Positions 53,995 to 62,193 of a stretch of 64,000 bases of DNA are shown here, one piece after another (position 1 is the stretch's first letter; every line of letters begins with the position of its first letter). Position numbers and translations under genes: made by a program. Source of the DNA: Fen-1258 sp964441505 (GTDB taxonomy: Bacteria; Bacteroidota; Ignavibacteria; Ignavibacteriales; Melioribacteraceae); contig CAYTUV010000004.1 of NCBI GenBank assembly GCA_964441505.1, positions 62,001 to 126,000 on the forward strand, written 5' to 3'. Below the pieces are notes generated by a model. It did no database searches. It had not been told where the DNA came from and was given only the letters and a program-made list of their open reading frames with translations.

Positions 53995-54057
53995 TGACTT
54001 AATATTGAATTAATTTTCGATTAAGTCAATATATTCTGACCTAATTCAGATTAATCA
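53995..54057 (-). promoter_or_regulatory. Operator-like inverted repeats upstream of the Fic gene
   Basis: TGACTTAAT (53995-54003) and ATTAAGTCA (54020-54028) form a perfect 9-bp inverted repeat with 16 bp between them. A related site, TGACCTAAT (54037-54045) facing ATTAATCA (54050-54057), follows. They lie 24-86 bp before the Fic start codon and could bind the protein's own winged helix. Confidence 0.5.
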
Positions 54058-54161
54058 AAAAATAATTCGTAATTTTCTGACCTGGGACTGTGCCTGATCT
54101 ATTAAAAATGAGGGGCCTACGGTTAATTAGTGCAAATAGAGAATGGATCTTGCAGATCTGC

Positions 54162-54524
54162 TTAATTTAGTAGATCTTCCTCTCTGTACAGCAATAGAAT
54201 TGCTGCCTGAGAGACAATCACAAATTTTTCCTTTTCAATCTCAACTTCTATAGCATCTTTACGAAGAAATACGGCAAAATCCCCCTCGCGGGCTTGCAGC
54301 GGAATATACTTCGTAGATTTTTTGTCCCGCCACGGCTCATCATCATCGGCGGGCATTCCTATGGGGTATCCGGGACCAACTTTGATTACATAACCACCCT
54401 GAACTTTTTCTTTTTCCTGAACACCCGGAGGAAGATAGAGGCCGCTGTTTGTTTTGTTAAGATTTTCTTCCGGCTTAACAAGTACACGGTCGCCAACAAT
54501 TATTATTTTATCAGTGTTGATCAA
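54162..54524 (-). CDS. GroES-like co-chaperonin family protein
   Basis: The 120-residue protein shows the cpn10 pattern DRVLVKPEENLNKTNSGLYL, PPGVQEKEKVQGGYVIKVGPG, and ends IVSQAAILLLYREED. The segment GYPIGMPADDDEPWRDKKST between the strands is longer than in GroES, and no groEL gene is adjacent. It is therefore a divergent, solitary family member rather than the main GroES. Its function is unknown. Confidence 0.75.
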   Translation of the reverse strand: MINTDKIIIVGDRVLVKPEENLNKTNSGLYLPPGVQEKEKVQGGYVIKVGPGYPIGMPADDDEPWRDKKSTKYIPLQAREGDFAVFLRKDAIEVEIEKEKFVIVSQAAILLLYREEDLLN

Positions 54525-54612
54525 AGCACTTCTTATTTTATTCTATCGTAAAATATGAAATGTAAAAGAGAGCATCAAATAATTATCTTCCGCAAAGCAA
54601 ATTGGATTATTA

Positions 54613-55209
54613 ATGCAAGATTCATGGAACGCCCGCTACTCAGCGGCTGAATTTATTTATGGTACCGAACCAAATCAATTTTTGAAATACGAGCTTAGCA
54701 AAATCGTTCCCGGTAAAATTCTTTTTCTCGGTGAAGGAGAAGGAAGAAACGCCGTATACGCTGCAACGCTTGGCTGGGATGTTGATGCAGTTGATTACAG
54801 CAGTTCGGGAAAAGCTAAAGCCGAAATACTCGCCGTAGAGAAAAATGTGAAAATCAGTTACTCTGTTGAAGACCTTTCTATATATATACCAAAGCAAAAT
54901 TATTATGATGTTGTGGTTCTTATCTATCTCCATTTAGAAGAAGAACTCAGGGAGAGAGTTCATCAAAATGCTCTGATGTCTTTGAATCCTGGCGGGAAAA
55001 TTATTTTTGAAGCATTTGAAAAAGAACAACTAAAAAACGATTCCGGTGGGCCAAAGAACATGGAATTACTTTACTCGCTTCAGGATATAATTGAAGATTT
55101 TATCTGTCTTGAGTTTGAAAAACTTTCCAAAGAAATAATTGAATTGAATGAGGGGGAATATCACAAAGGAAAGGCGGTTGTTATTAGATTTACGGGGAAA
55201 AAAGTATAG
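54613..55209 (+). CDS. Class I SAM-dependent methyltransferase (TehB-like)
   Basis: The 198-residue protein has SAM motif I ILFLGEGEGRNAVYAATLGW, WDVDAVDYSSSGKAKAEILA, and motif IV-like YYDVVVLIYLHLEEELRERV. It starts with WNARYSAAEFIYGTEPNQFL, usual for TehB/thiopurine-type small-molecule methyltransferases. The substrate is unknown. It is divergent from the GroES-like gene across 88 bp. Confidence 0.82.
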   Translation: MQDSWNARYSAAEFIYGTEPNQFLKYELSKIVPGKILFLGEGEGRNAVYAATLGWDVDAVDYSSSGKAKAEILAVEKNVKISYSVEDLSIYIPKQNYYDVVVLIYLHLEEELRERVHQNALMSLNPGGKIIFEAFEKEQLKNDSGGPKNMELLYSLQDIIEDFICLEFEKLSKEIIELNEGEYHKGKAVVIRFTGKKV

Positions 55210-55282
55210 ATTAATACCCTCCTCGTCATCGCCAATCAAAGCCCACTAAATCAAAAAAGAGCAAAAAAGCCATGTTATAGAA

Positions 55283-55336
55283 AAACGGAAACCACGGAAA
55301 CTTTTTCTTGACAATTGAGTTTCCGTTTTCTATTTT
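55283..55336 (+). promoter_or_regulatory. Promoter and TetR operator of the export operon
   Basis: TTGACA (55308-55313) and TATTTT (55331-55336) are 17 bp apart, a near-consensus sigma70 promoter. AAACGGAAAC (55283-55292) and GTTTCCGTTT (55319-55328) form a perfect 10-bp inverted repeat; the right arm lies in the spacer. Further GGAAAC/GTTTC words follow. Binding here by the TetR protein encoded 39 bp on would block transcription. Confidence 0.65.
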
Positions 55337-55374
55337 GGAAACCAAAAAAACTAAAATAGTTTCTAAGGAAGAAA

Positions 55375-55989
55375 ATGGAAGATGTAGAAAAAATTGTTGA
55401 GTTGGGAGAAGAGAAATTCTTCAGAGAAGGATTTTATAAAACAACCATGGATGATATAGCTGCCGAATTACGGATGAGCAAGAAAACAATTTATAAGTTT
55501 TTTCCCTCAAAGGGTGATCTTGTTGGGGCAATTGTAAAGAACTTTATGAATAAGATGAAAGCGACCGTTATCCCTGTTCTGGGTACAGATAAAAACGCAA
55601 TTGAAAAACTCGAGGAGCTGATGAAAATTTTAGCAAGAGTTTCGCAGCGTATAAGCCCTAAAATGCTAGATGAAATGAGGCGTCACTCTCCCACTCTGTG
55701 GGTTGAGATAGATAATTTCAGAACCGAGATGATGTTTGGAAATTTAACAAAGGTCATTGATCAGGGGAAAATTGAAGGATTGTTTTTTGATTATCCCACA
55801 CCAATAATTATGAGCATGCTTGTTGCTTCGGTCAGATCAATCGTTAATCCCGATTTCATTCTTAATAACAATTTTTCCATTCATGAAGCGGCAATTACCG
55901 CCTTCAAAATTATTATTGGTGGAATTACAACCGAAAAAGGAAAGGAAGTTTTCAACAAAACAATAAAAATAAATCAGAAATCATTATGA
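55375..55989 (+). CDS. TetR family transcriptional regulator
   Basis: The 204-residue repressor has the N-terminal TetR helix-turn-helix: EKFFREGFYKTTMDDIAAEL then RMSKKTIYKFFPSKGDLVGA (about residues 13-58). The C-terminal ligand domain is helical and diverse. AAGGAAG precedes the ATG. It is the first gene of a seven-gene export operon and its stop overlaps the TolC start (ATGA), so it probably controls its own operon through the inverted repeat at 55283-55328. The inducer is unknown. Confidence 0.9.
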   Translation: MEDVEKIVELGEEKFFREGFYKTTMDDIAAELRMSKKTIYKFFPSKGDLVGAIVKNFMNKMKATVIPVLGTDKNAIEKLEELMKILARVSQRISPKMLDEMRRHSPTLWVEIDNFRTEMMFGNLTKVIDQGKIEGLFFDYPTPIIMSMLVASVRSIVNPDFILNNNFSIHEAAITAFKIIIGGITTEKGKEVFNKTIKINQKSL

Positions 55990-57245
55990 AAAAGAAGATA
56001 GTAGTTGCATTCTTTCTGCTTGGCTCTGTTGTTATGCCACAATCAAAACTAACGCTGGATGAGTGCTACAGCAAAGCCCGAGAGAATTACCCGATTATCA
56101 AACAAAAAGAATACGTTGCAAAGAGTAAGGACTACAGCGTAAGTAACGTTTGGAAAGGATATTTCCCACAAATTACACTCAGCGGGCAAGCAACATATCA
56201 ATCCGATGTAACTTCTTTGCCTATTTCTATTCCCGGAACAATAATCGAATCGCTTACAAAAGATCAATACAAAGCGGTTGCAGATGTAACACAGGTAATT
56301 TACGACGGCGGAATTATGAGTGCACAAGCCGATATTCAAAAAGCAACAGCCGATGCAGACGATCAGAAAATTGAAATTGAATTGCTGAAAGTGAAAGATA
56401 GAATCAATCAAATTTATTTTGGAATTCTTCTTCTCAACGAACAGCTTGTTCAAACAGAGTTGATTAAAAAAGATTTGAATGCAAGCCTAGGCAAACTAAA
56501 GGCTGCATTTACCAATGGAACCGCAACCAAACAAAATGTAGATGTTTTGAAAGCCGAATTATTAAAAACAGATCAGAGAGAAATTGAATTACAATCTTCG
56601 CGGAAAGCTTTTGTTGACATGCTTGGTTTGTTGATCAATAAGCGATTGGATGAATCTCAAAAACTAGAACAGCCAGTAATCAAGATTATCTCGGAGAGTG
56701 AATCTATCAATCGGCCGGAAATGAACATCTTCATTTCGCAAGAAAAATTACTTGATCACCAAAACAGTTTAACGCTCTCTAAAATTTTACCTAAAGCAAG
56801 TTTGTTTTTTCAAGGCGGATACGGCAAGCCAACATTAAACATGCTCAAAAATAATTTTGATTGGTATTATATCACCGGAGTCAGGTTAACTTGGTCGCTA
56901 TCTAATTTTTACACCTACAGCAACGAAAACGAAACAATTGAGCTAAATAAAAAATCTATAGAGACACAGAAGGAGATATTCCTTCTCAACACAAACCTCT
57001 CTCTTCGGCAGCAAAGCAACGAAATTGAAAAGCTAAATAAGCTAATCAAGGTTGATGAGGAAATTATTTCTATTAGAACATCTGTGAAAGAAGCCGCAAA
57101 AGCACAGCTTGAAAATGGAGTGATTACATCCAACGACTTTTTACGCGAATTGAATGCCGAAGATCAAGCAAAACAAAATTTGGCAATTCATACAATTCAG
57201 CTATTGCTGGCTCAACAGAACTATAGACTTACAACCGGAAATTAA
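55986..57245 (+). CDS. TolC-family outer-membrane efflux protein
   Basis: The 419-residue protein has a signal peptide (VVAFFLLGSVVMPQS) and TolC repeats: LTLDECYSKARENYPIIKQK, WKGYFPQITLSGQATYQSD, and C-terminal QLENGVITSNDFLRELNAED. These trimers form the outer-membrane tunnel for an inner-membrane pump. It starts within the tetR stop (ATGA) and precedes the HlyD gene by 25 bp. Confidence 0.9.
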   Translation: MKKKIVVAFFLLGSVVMPQSKLTLDECYSKARENYPIIKQKEYVAKSKDYSVSNVWKGYFPQITLSGQATYQSDVTSLPISIPGTIIESLTKDQYKAVADVTQVIYDGGIMSAQADIQKATADADDQKIEIELLKVKDRINQIYFGILLLNEQLVQTELIKKDLNASLGKLKAAFTNGTATKQNVDVLKAELLKTDQREIELQSSRKAFVDMLGLLINKRLDESQKLEQPVIKIISESESINRPEMNIFISQEKLLDHQNSLTLSKILPKASLFFQGGYGKPTLNMLKNNFDWYYITGVRLTWSLSNFYTYSNENETIELNKKSIETQKEIFLLNTNLSLRQQSNEIEKLNKLIKVDEEIISIRTSVKEAAKAQLENGVITSNDFLRELNAEDQAKQNLAIHTIQLLLAQQNYRLTTGN

Positions 57246-57270
57246 TTATTAATAAAAAATAGATAAAAAA

Positions 57271-58254
57271 ATGAAAGCAAAAAGTCTAAAACAGTTTATT
57301 CTGTCATTGCGAGAGCAAGGTCCGAAGCAATCTATACCGAAATTGCAATTGCTTCACTTCGTTCGCAAGGACCACTTAATATTTTTAGCTCTTTCAAGCA
57401 TCTTATTCGCATGCAGCAACGGAAATGAAAAGTTTGACGCAACTGGAACATTCGAAGCTGAAGAAGTAATTGTTTCATCCGAAGCGATTGGTAAACTTGT
57501 CTTCTTCAGTGTTGAAGAGGGTGCCCAACTAAAACAGAATCAAATAGTAGGCGTTGTTGATACTCTCCAATTATTTTTGAAGAAGAAGCAGCTCGAAGCA
57601 TCAATCAAAGCGATATTAAGCAAGCAGCCGGATGTTGCAATCCAACTTTCAACAATTCAAGAGCAAATTGAAACTGCAATCACAGAGAAAGAACGGATTG
57701 CAAATCTCGTAAAGTCGAATGCGGCTACAACAAAACAACTTGACGATATAAATGCTCAGCTCGATTTGCTGAATAAGCAGTACAGCGCAACTAAATCGAA
57801 TCTCACAATTACCAAGCTAGGGTTGCAAAACGAGACTTATCCACTTCAAGTACAGATCGAGCAGATAGAAGACCAAATAAACAAAAGTAAAATTAAAAAT
57901 CCGGTTGAAGGAACAGTATTAACCCGCTATGCAAAACAAAACGAAATTACTGCTAATGGGAAAGCGCTTTATAAAATAGCCGATCTATCTACTATGACAT
58001 TGCGCGCTTATATTAATGGAAATCAACTCGGACAAATTAAGCTTGGGCAAAGAATAAAAGTGTTTGTCGATAATGGAAACGGAGAGCAAAAAGAAATTAA
58101 CGGCAAAATTTATTGGGTATCTTCGAAAGCAGAATTCACTCCAAAAACAATTCAAACAAAAGACGAACGCGCCAATCTTGTTTATGCAATCAAAGTGCGT
58201 GTGATGAATGACGGCTATTTGAAAATAGGAATGTATGGCGAGGCTAAGTTCTAA
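57271..58254 (+). CDS. HlyD/RND-type membrane fusion lipoprotein with an inserted palindrome-encoded segment
   Basis: This 327-residue adaptor links the ABC permeases to TolC. A lipoprotein signal (LIFLALSSILFAC, Cys48) is followed by the lipoyl halves (TGTFEAEEVIVSSEAIGKLV, VEEGAQLKQNQIVGVVDT), a coiled coil (about 110-200) and the beta-barrel (KSKIKNPVEGTVLTRYAKQN). Residues 11-35 before the signal (LSLREQGPKQ and on) are coded by a 70-bp palindromic element (57303-57372) that is open in this frame. Without it the protein would begin with a normal short lipoprotein n-region. No clear ribosome site precedes the ATG. Confidence 0.87.
   Translation: MKAKSLKQFILSLREQGPKQSIPKLQLLHFVRKDHLIFLALSSILFACSNGNEKFDATGTFEAEEVIVSSEAIGKLVFFSVEEGAQLKQNQIVGVVDTLQLFLKKKQLEASIKAILSKQPDVAIQLSTIQEQIETAITEKERIANLVKSNAATTKQLDDINAQLDLLNKQYSATKSNLTITKLGLQNETYPLQVQIEQIEDQINKSKIKNPVEGTVLTRYAKQNEITANGKALYKIADLSTMTLRAYINGNQLGQIKLGQRIKVFVDNGNGEQKEINGKIYWVSSKAEFTPKTIQTKDERANLVYAIKVRVMNDGYLKIGMYGEAKF
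57303..57372. repeat. Palindromic repeat element inserted in the HlyD reading frame
   Basis: The arms GTCATTGCGAGAGCAAGG...CGAAGCAAT and ATTGCTTCACTTCGTTCGCA...GGAC are imperfect complements around a short AT-rich loop. The words GTCATTGCGAG and CGAAGCAATCT are typical of a palindromic repeat found between genes in many bacteria. Here it lies inside a gene and adds about 24 residues without a stop. Confidence 0.75.
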
Positions 58255-58257
58255 AAA

Positions 58258-59187
58258 ATGGCAGCAATAACATTAGAAAATATTGTTAAGACGTATCAAT
58301 CCAAGAAATCAATTATAACTGCAGTTGATGATATTTCTTTCTCGGTTGAAGAAGGTGAATTGTTCGGATTAATTGGTCCCGACGGTGCTGGCAAAACATC
58401 TGTATTTAGAATTCTAACAACGCTTCTGCTTGCAGACAAAGGAAACGCAACAATTCTCGGTTACGATGTTGTTAAAAATTATAAAGCGATTAGAGATATT
58501 GTTGGATATATGCCCGGACGGTTTTCGCTTTATCAAGATTTAACGGTTGAAGAGAATCTTGAATTCTTTGCTACGATATTTAATACGACAATCGAAGAGA
58601 ATTATGATTTGGTAGCAGATATATACAAGCAGTTAGAACCATTCAAAACACGAAGGGCCGGAAAACTTAGTGGCGGAATGAAACAGAAACTGGCGCTTAG
58701 CTGCGCGTTGATCCACAAACCGAAAATTTTATTTTTAGATGAACCTACTACGGGTGTTGATCCGGTTTCAAGAAAAGAATTTTGGGAAATGCTAAAGCGG
58801 CTTAAAGCTCAAGGTATTACAATTCTTGTTTCAACACCATATATGGACGAAGCAAAACTTTGCGATAGAATTGCGCTGTTGCAAAATGGAAAGATTCTGC
58901 AAATCAATACTCCGGAAAATATTGTAAGCGTGTTCGGCAACAACTTGTTTGCTGTTCATTCTGAAAATATGTTCAAACTCTTGAATGATCTTCGGTCATA
59001 CGATAAAACACAAAGCTGCTTCGCCTTTGGAGAAAATCATCACTTAACTCTAAGCGATGAAAAATTAGGTATTCCGGAAATTGAAGTTTATTTAAAGAAC
59101 GCCAGACACAAACACCTTACTATCAAAAAAATAGAGCCCGGCATAGAAGATTGTTTTATGTACTTAATGAAGAAGAATAATGATTAG
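58258..59187 (+). CDS. ABC transporter ATPase, first of a YbhF-like pair
   Basis: The 309-residue ATPase has Walker A GPDGAGKTS, signature LSGGMKQKL and Walker B ILFLDEPTTGVD. The switch histidine is replaced by proline (ILVSTPYMDEA, where the partner has VTTHYMDEA), so this subunit is probably a degenerate, mainly structural ATPase. The pair resembles the two halves of YbhF as separate genes. It overlaps the next ATPase gene by 8 bp. It drives export with the two downstream permeases. Confidence 0.87.
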   Translation: MAAITLENIVKTYQSKKSIITAVDDISFSVEEGELFGLIGPDGAGKTSVFRILTTLLLADKGNATILGYDVVKNYKAIRDIVGYMPGRFSLYQDLTVEENLEFFATIFNTTIEENYDLVADIYKQLEPFKTRRAGKLSGGMKQKLALSCALIHKPKILFLDEPTTGVDPVSRKEFWEMLKRLKAQGITILVSTPYMDEAKLCDRIALLQNGKILQINTPENIVSVFGNNLFAVHSENMFKLLNDLRSYDKTQSCFAFGENHHLTLSDEKLGIPEIEVYLKNARHKHLTIKKIEPGIEDCFMYLMKKNND

Positions 59188-59926
59188 TAATGAAATTGTA
59201 ATAAAAACAGAAATGCTTACCAAGAAGTTTGGCGATTTTATTGCGACTAACGAAATTTCTTTTGAAGTTTTTAAAGGAGAAATCTTCGGGTTCCTTGGCG
59301 CAAACGGTGCGGGCAAAACTACCGCTATGAAAATGCTGATCGGTATTTCAAAGCCAAGTTCAGGAAAGGCCACAGTTGCAGGATTTGATGTTTATAAAGA
59401 AACAGAAAAAATAAAAAAAAGCATCGGCTACATGAGTCAGAAATTTTCTTTGTACGAAGATTTGTCGGTGAAAGAAAACATCCAGTTGTTTGGTGGAATC
59501 TATGGATTAAATGATTCTGAACTAGAATCTAAAGGAAATCAGTTGCTATCAAAATTAAACATGCGGAATGAAGCAGATAAGTTGGTCGGGTCGTTGCCGC
59601 TTGGATGGAAACAAAAACTTTCTTTCAGCATCGCCATTTTGCATACACCTAAAATTGTTTTCCTGGACGAACCAACCGGCGGAGTAGATCCTATTACCCG
59701 CCGACAGTTTTGGGACATGATTTATGAAGCGTCGGCCAACGGAATAACAGTTTTTGTTACAACACATTATATGGATGAAGCCGAGTACTGTCATCGTGTT
59801 TCGATAATGGTTGATGGAGTAATAAAGGCGCTCGATTCGCCGCAGAATCTTAAAACACAGTATAAGGCGGAATCGATGGAAGAAGTTTTTGTAATGCTTG
59901 CACGCGGCGCTAAACGTGGAGAATAA
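59180..59926 (+). CDS. ABC transporter ATPase, second of the pair
   Basis: The 248-residue ATPase is complete: Walker A GANGAGKTTAMKML, Q-loop region YMSQKFSLYEDL, signature-like GSLPLGWKQKLSF (a divergent LSGG), Walker B IVFLDEPTGGVDPI and switch histidine in VFVTTHYMDEAEYC. So this member keeps the histidine but has a weak signature, while the first has the reverse. Two complementary imperfect halves would form one working heterodimer. Confidence 0.87.
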   Translation: MISNEIVIKTEMLTKKFGDFIATNEISFEVFKGEIFGFLGANGAGKTTAMKMLIGISKPSSGKATVAGFDVYKETEKIKKSIGYMSQKFSLYEDLSVKENIQLFGGIYGLNDSELESKGNQLLSKLNMRNEADKLVGSLPLGWKQKLSFSIAILHTPKIVFLDEPTGGVDPITRRQFWDMIYEASANGITVFVTTHYMDEAEYCHRVSIMVDGVIKALDSPQNLKTQYKAESMEEVFVMLARGAKRGE

Positions 59927-59935
59927 AACATAGTT

Positions 59936-61039
59936 ATGAAACAATTGTTAACATTCATACGAAAAGAATTTCATCATATATTGCGCGACAGACGCTCAAT
60001 GCTTGTTCTAATTGGCTTGCCAATTGTTCAGCTTCTCATTTTCGGATTTGCTATTACCAACGAAGTGCGCAACACAAACATTGCAATTTTAGATAACGCT
60101 AAGGATGAAGCAACACAAAACATAATAACAAGAATTGAAAGCAGCCAATATTTTGATATAGACAGAGCTTTAATAACAAACCAGCAAATTGAAAGCGCAT
60201 TCAAAACTGGAAAAATAAAACTTGCCGTTGTCTTCGCACAGAACTTTCAAAGCGAACTTGCGCACACGAACAAAGCTCAAATACAATTGATAGCAGACGC
60301 AACCGACCCCAACCAAGCAACAACTCTTATTAATTATGCAAGCACCATCATTATGGATTATCAAAACGAATTGAATCAGATTAATAAACTTTCGTATACC
60401 ATCAATACCGAAATGAGAATGCTATATAATCCACAGTTAAAAGGGGCATACACATCTGTTCCCGGAGTAATGGGAATGATTTTACTTCTTATCTCTGCAA
60501 TGATGACTTCGATTGCGATTGTGAAAGAGAAAGAACTTGGCACAATGGAAATTCTGCTCGTATCACCAATGAAACCATGGTTAGTAATTATCGGCAAAGT
60601 AATTCCTTACTTTATCATCTCATTAATAAACGTTGCTACAATTTTGATTTTAAGTGTTTTTGTGCTTGGTCTCCCAATTCAAGGCAGCCTGTTCTTGCTA
60701 ATTGGCTCTACGGTTATTTATCTCTTTTGTGCTCTCTCGCTTGGGCTGCTTATTTCGACAATTACTGAGACACAGCAGGCGGCAATGTTAATTTCATTAC
60801 TCGGATTAATGTTTCCGGTGGTAATGTTAAGTGGATATGCTTTTCCGGTTGCAAACATGCCTCTTGTTCTGCAGGTTCTTTCAAATCTTGTCCCGGCAAA
60901 ATGGTATATCATTATTGTTAAAGGCGTGATGATAAAAGGGATAGGCATAACACAAATCTGGAAAGAACTGTTAATACTTCTAACGATGACAGTCATATTT
61001 TTAATAATAAGCATCAAACGATTTAAGATTAGGTTGTGA
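59936..61039 (+). CDS. ABC-2 type permease (YbhS-like)
   Basis: The 367-residue permease begins with the ABC-2 opening FIRKEFHHILRDRRSMLVLI, then one span, a large periplasmic domain (about 45-175) and five spans containing VKEKELGTMEILLVSPMKPW. It is one half of the export channel. It starts 9 nt after the ATPase gene and its stop overlaps the next permease (61036-61039). Confidence 0.88.
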   Translation: MKQLLTFIRKEFHHILRDRRSMLVLIGLPIVQLLIFGFAITNEVRNTNIAILDNAKDEATQNIITRIESSQYFDIDRALITNQQIESAFKTGKIKLAVVFAQNFQSELAHTNKAQIQLIADATDPNQATTLINYASTIIMDYQNELNQINKLSYTINTEMRMLYNPQLKGAYTSVPGVMGMILLLISAMMTSIAIVKEKELGTMEILLVSPMKPWLVIIGKVIPYFIISLINVATILILSVFVLGLPIQGSLFLLIGSTVIYLFCALSLGLLISTITETQQAAMLISLLGLMFPVVMLSGYAFPVANMPLVLQVLSNLVPAKWYIIIVKGVMIKGIGITQIWKELLILLTMTVIFLIISIKRFKIRL

Positions 61040-62157
61040 TGAGAACACTAATATTTTTATTGAGAAAAGAATTTTTACAAATCATCCGGAACAAACTCAT
61101 TTTAAGAATGATTTTTGCTTTACCCCTAATTCAACTTATTCTTCTTCCACATGCGGCAACCTATGAAATGAAAAACATTACTCTCAGCGTGGTTGATCAT
61201 GATCGCTCGGAGTATTCCAGAAAGTTGATAAATAAATTTACTGCTTCAGGATATTTTCTATTGACAGATTATTCCACAACATACAGTCAAGCGCTTGATC
61301 AAGTTGAAAAAGATGTTGCGGATTTGATTGTGGAAATTCCGCAAGGGTTTGAGCGCGATCTAACTATAGAGGGTGAAACAAAAATTATGATTGCTGCAAA
61401 TGCAATAAGCGGTCAAACTGCGGGTCTTGCAGTTGCTTATTCCAACTCCATTGTTAGAGATTTTAATAATGATGTCCGTGTAGAGTGGATTCCCCAATCG
61501 CGCTTAAATACAATTCCAATGATTGAAATTACCAGTTCGAATTGGTTTAATCCTCTAATGAATTATAAAGACTTTATAGTCCCAGGCGTGTTGGCGCTTC
61601 TTGTTACTTTGGTTGGCTATCTCATGTCTTCCTTAAATATTGTTAAGGAAAAAGAAATTGGAACAATTGAACAGCTTAATGTATCGCCAATAAAAAAATA
61701 TCAATTCATATTAAGCAAGCTCATCCCCTTTTGGTTTCTTGGTTTGATGGTGATGTCTATTGGTTTTGTAATTAGTTTTATTATCTATGGAATTTATCCG
61801 GAAGGAAGTTTCTGGGTAGGTTATCTTTTTGTAGGCGTTTATTTAATAGCGCTGCTCGGTTTTGGGCTGCTCACATCAATCTATGCCGAAACACAACAAC
61901 AGGCAATGTTTATCGCTTACTTTTTCATGCTGGTTTTTATATTACTTGGCGGATTGTTTTCGCCAACGGAAAATATGCCCGATTGGGCGCGTTATTTAAC
62001 ATATATAAATCCGGTCAGTTATTTAATCGAAGTAATGCGTATGCTTGTTCTGAAAGGAAGCAGTTTTTGGGATTTACGTTATCACTTTATCGTTATAACA
62101 GGTTTTGCAATTCTGTTTAATGGATTGGCAATTTGGAACTATAAAAAAACAATATAA
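61036..62157 (+). CDS. ABC-2 type permease (YbhR-like)
   Basis: The 373-residue paralogue has LRKEFLQIIRNKLILRMIFA at the N-terminus, a periplasmic domain and the spans with NIVKEKEIGTIEQLNVSPIK and GLFSPTENMPDWARYLTYIN. It should pair with the preceding permease. Its start overlaps that gene by 4 bp. In YbhFSR-type systems the exported compounds include drugs or cations; here the cargo is unknown. Confidence 0.88.
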   Translation: MMRTLIFLLRKEFLQIIRNKLILRMIFALPLIQLILLPHAATYEMKNITLSVVDHDRSEYSRKLINKFTASGYFLLTDYSTTYSQALDQVEKDVADLIVEIPQGFERDLTIEGETKIMIAANAISGQTAGLAVAYSNSIVRDFNNDVRVEWIPQSRLNTIPMIEITSSNWFNPLMNYKDFIVPGVLALLVTLVGYLMSSLNIVKEKEIGTIEQLNVSPIKKYQFILSKLIPFWFLGLMVMSIGFVISFIIYGIYPEGSFWVGYLFVGVYLIALLGFGLLTSIYAETQQQAMFIAYFFMLVFILLGGLFSPTENMPDWARYLTYINPVSYLIEVMRMLVLKGSSFWDLRYHFIVITGFAILFNGLAIWNYKKTI

Positions 62158-62193
62158 CAACACAAATTTTTTTGAAAGCACAGCGATGGAGAA

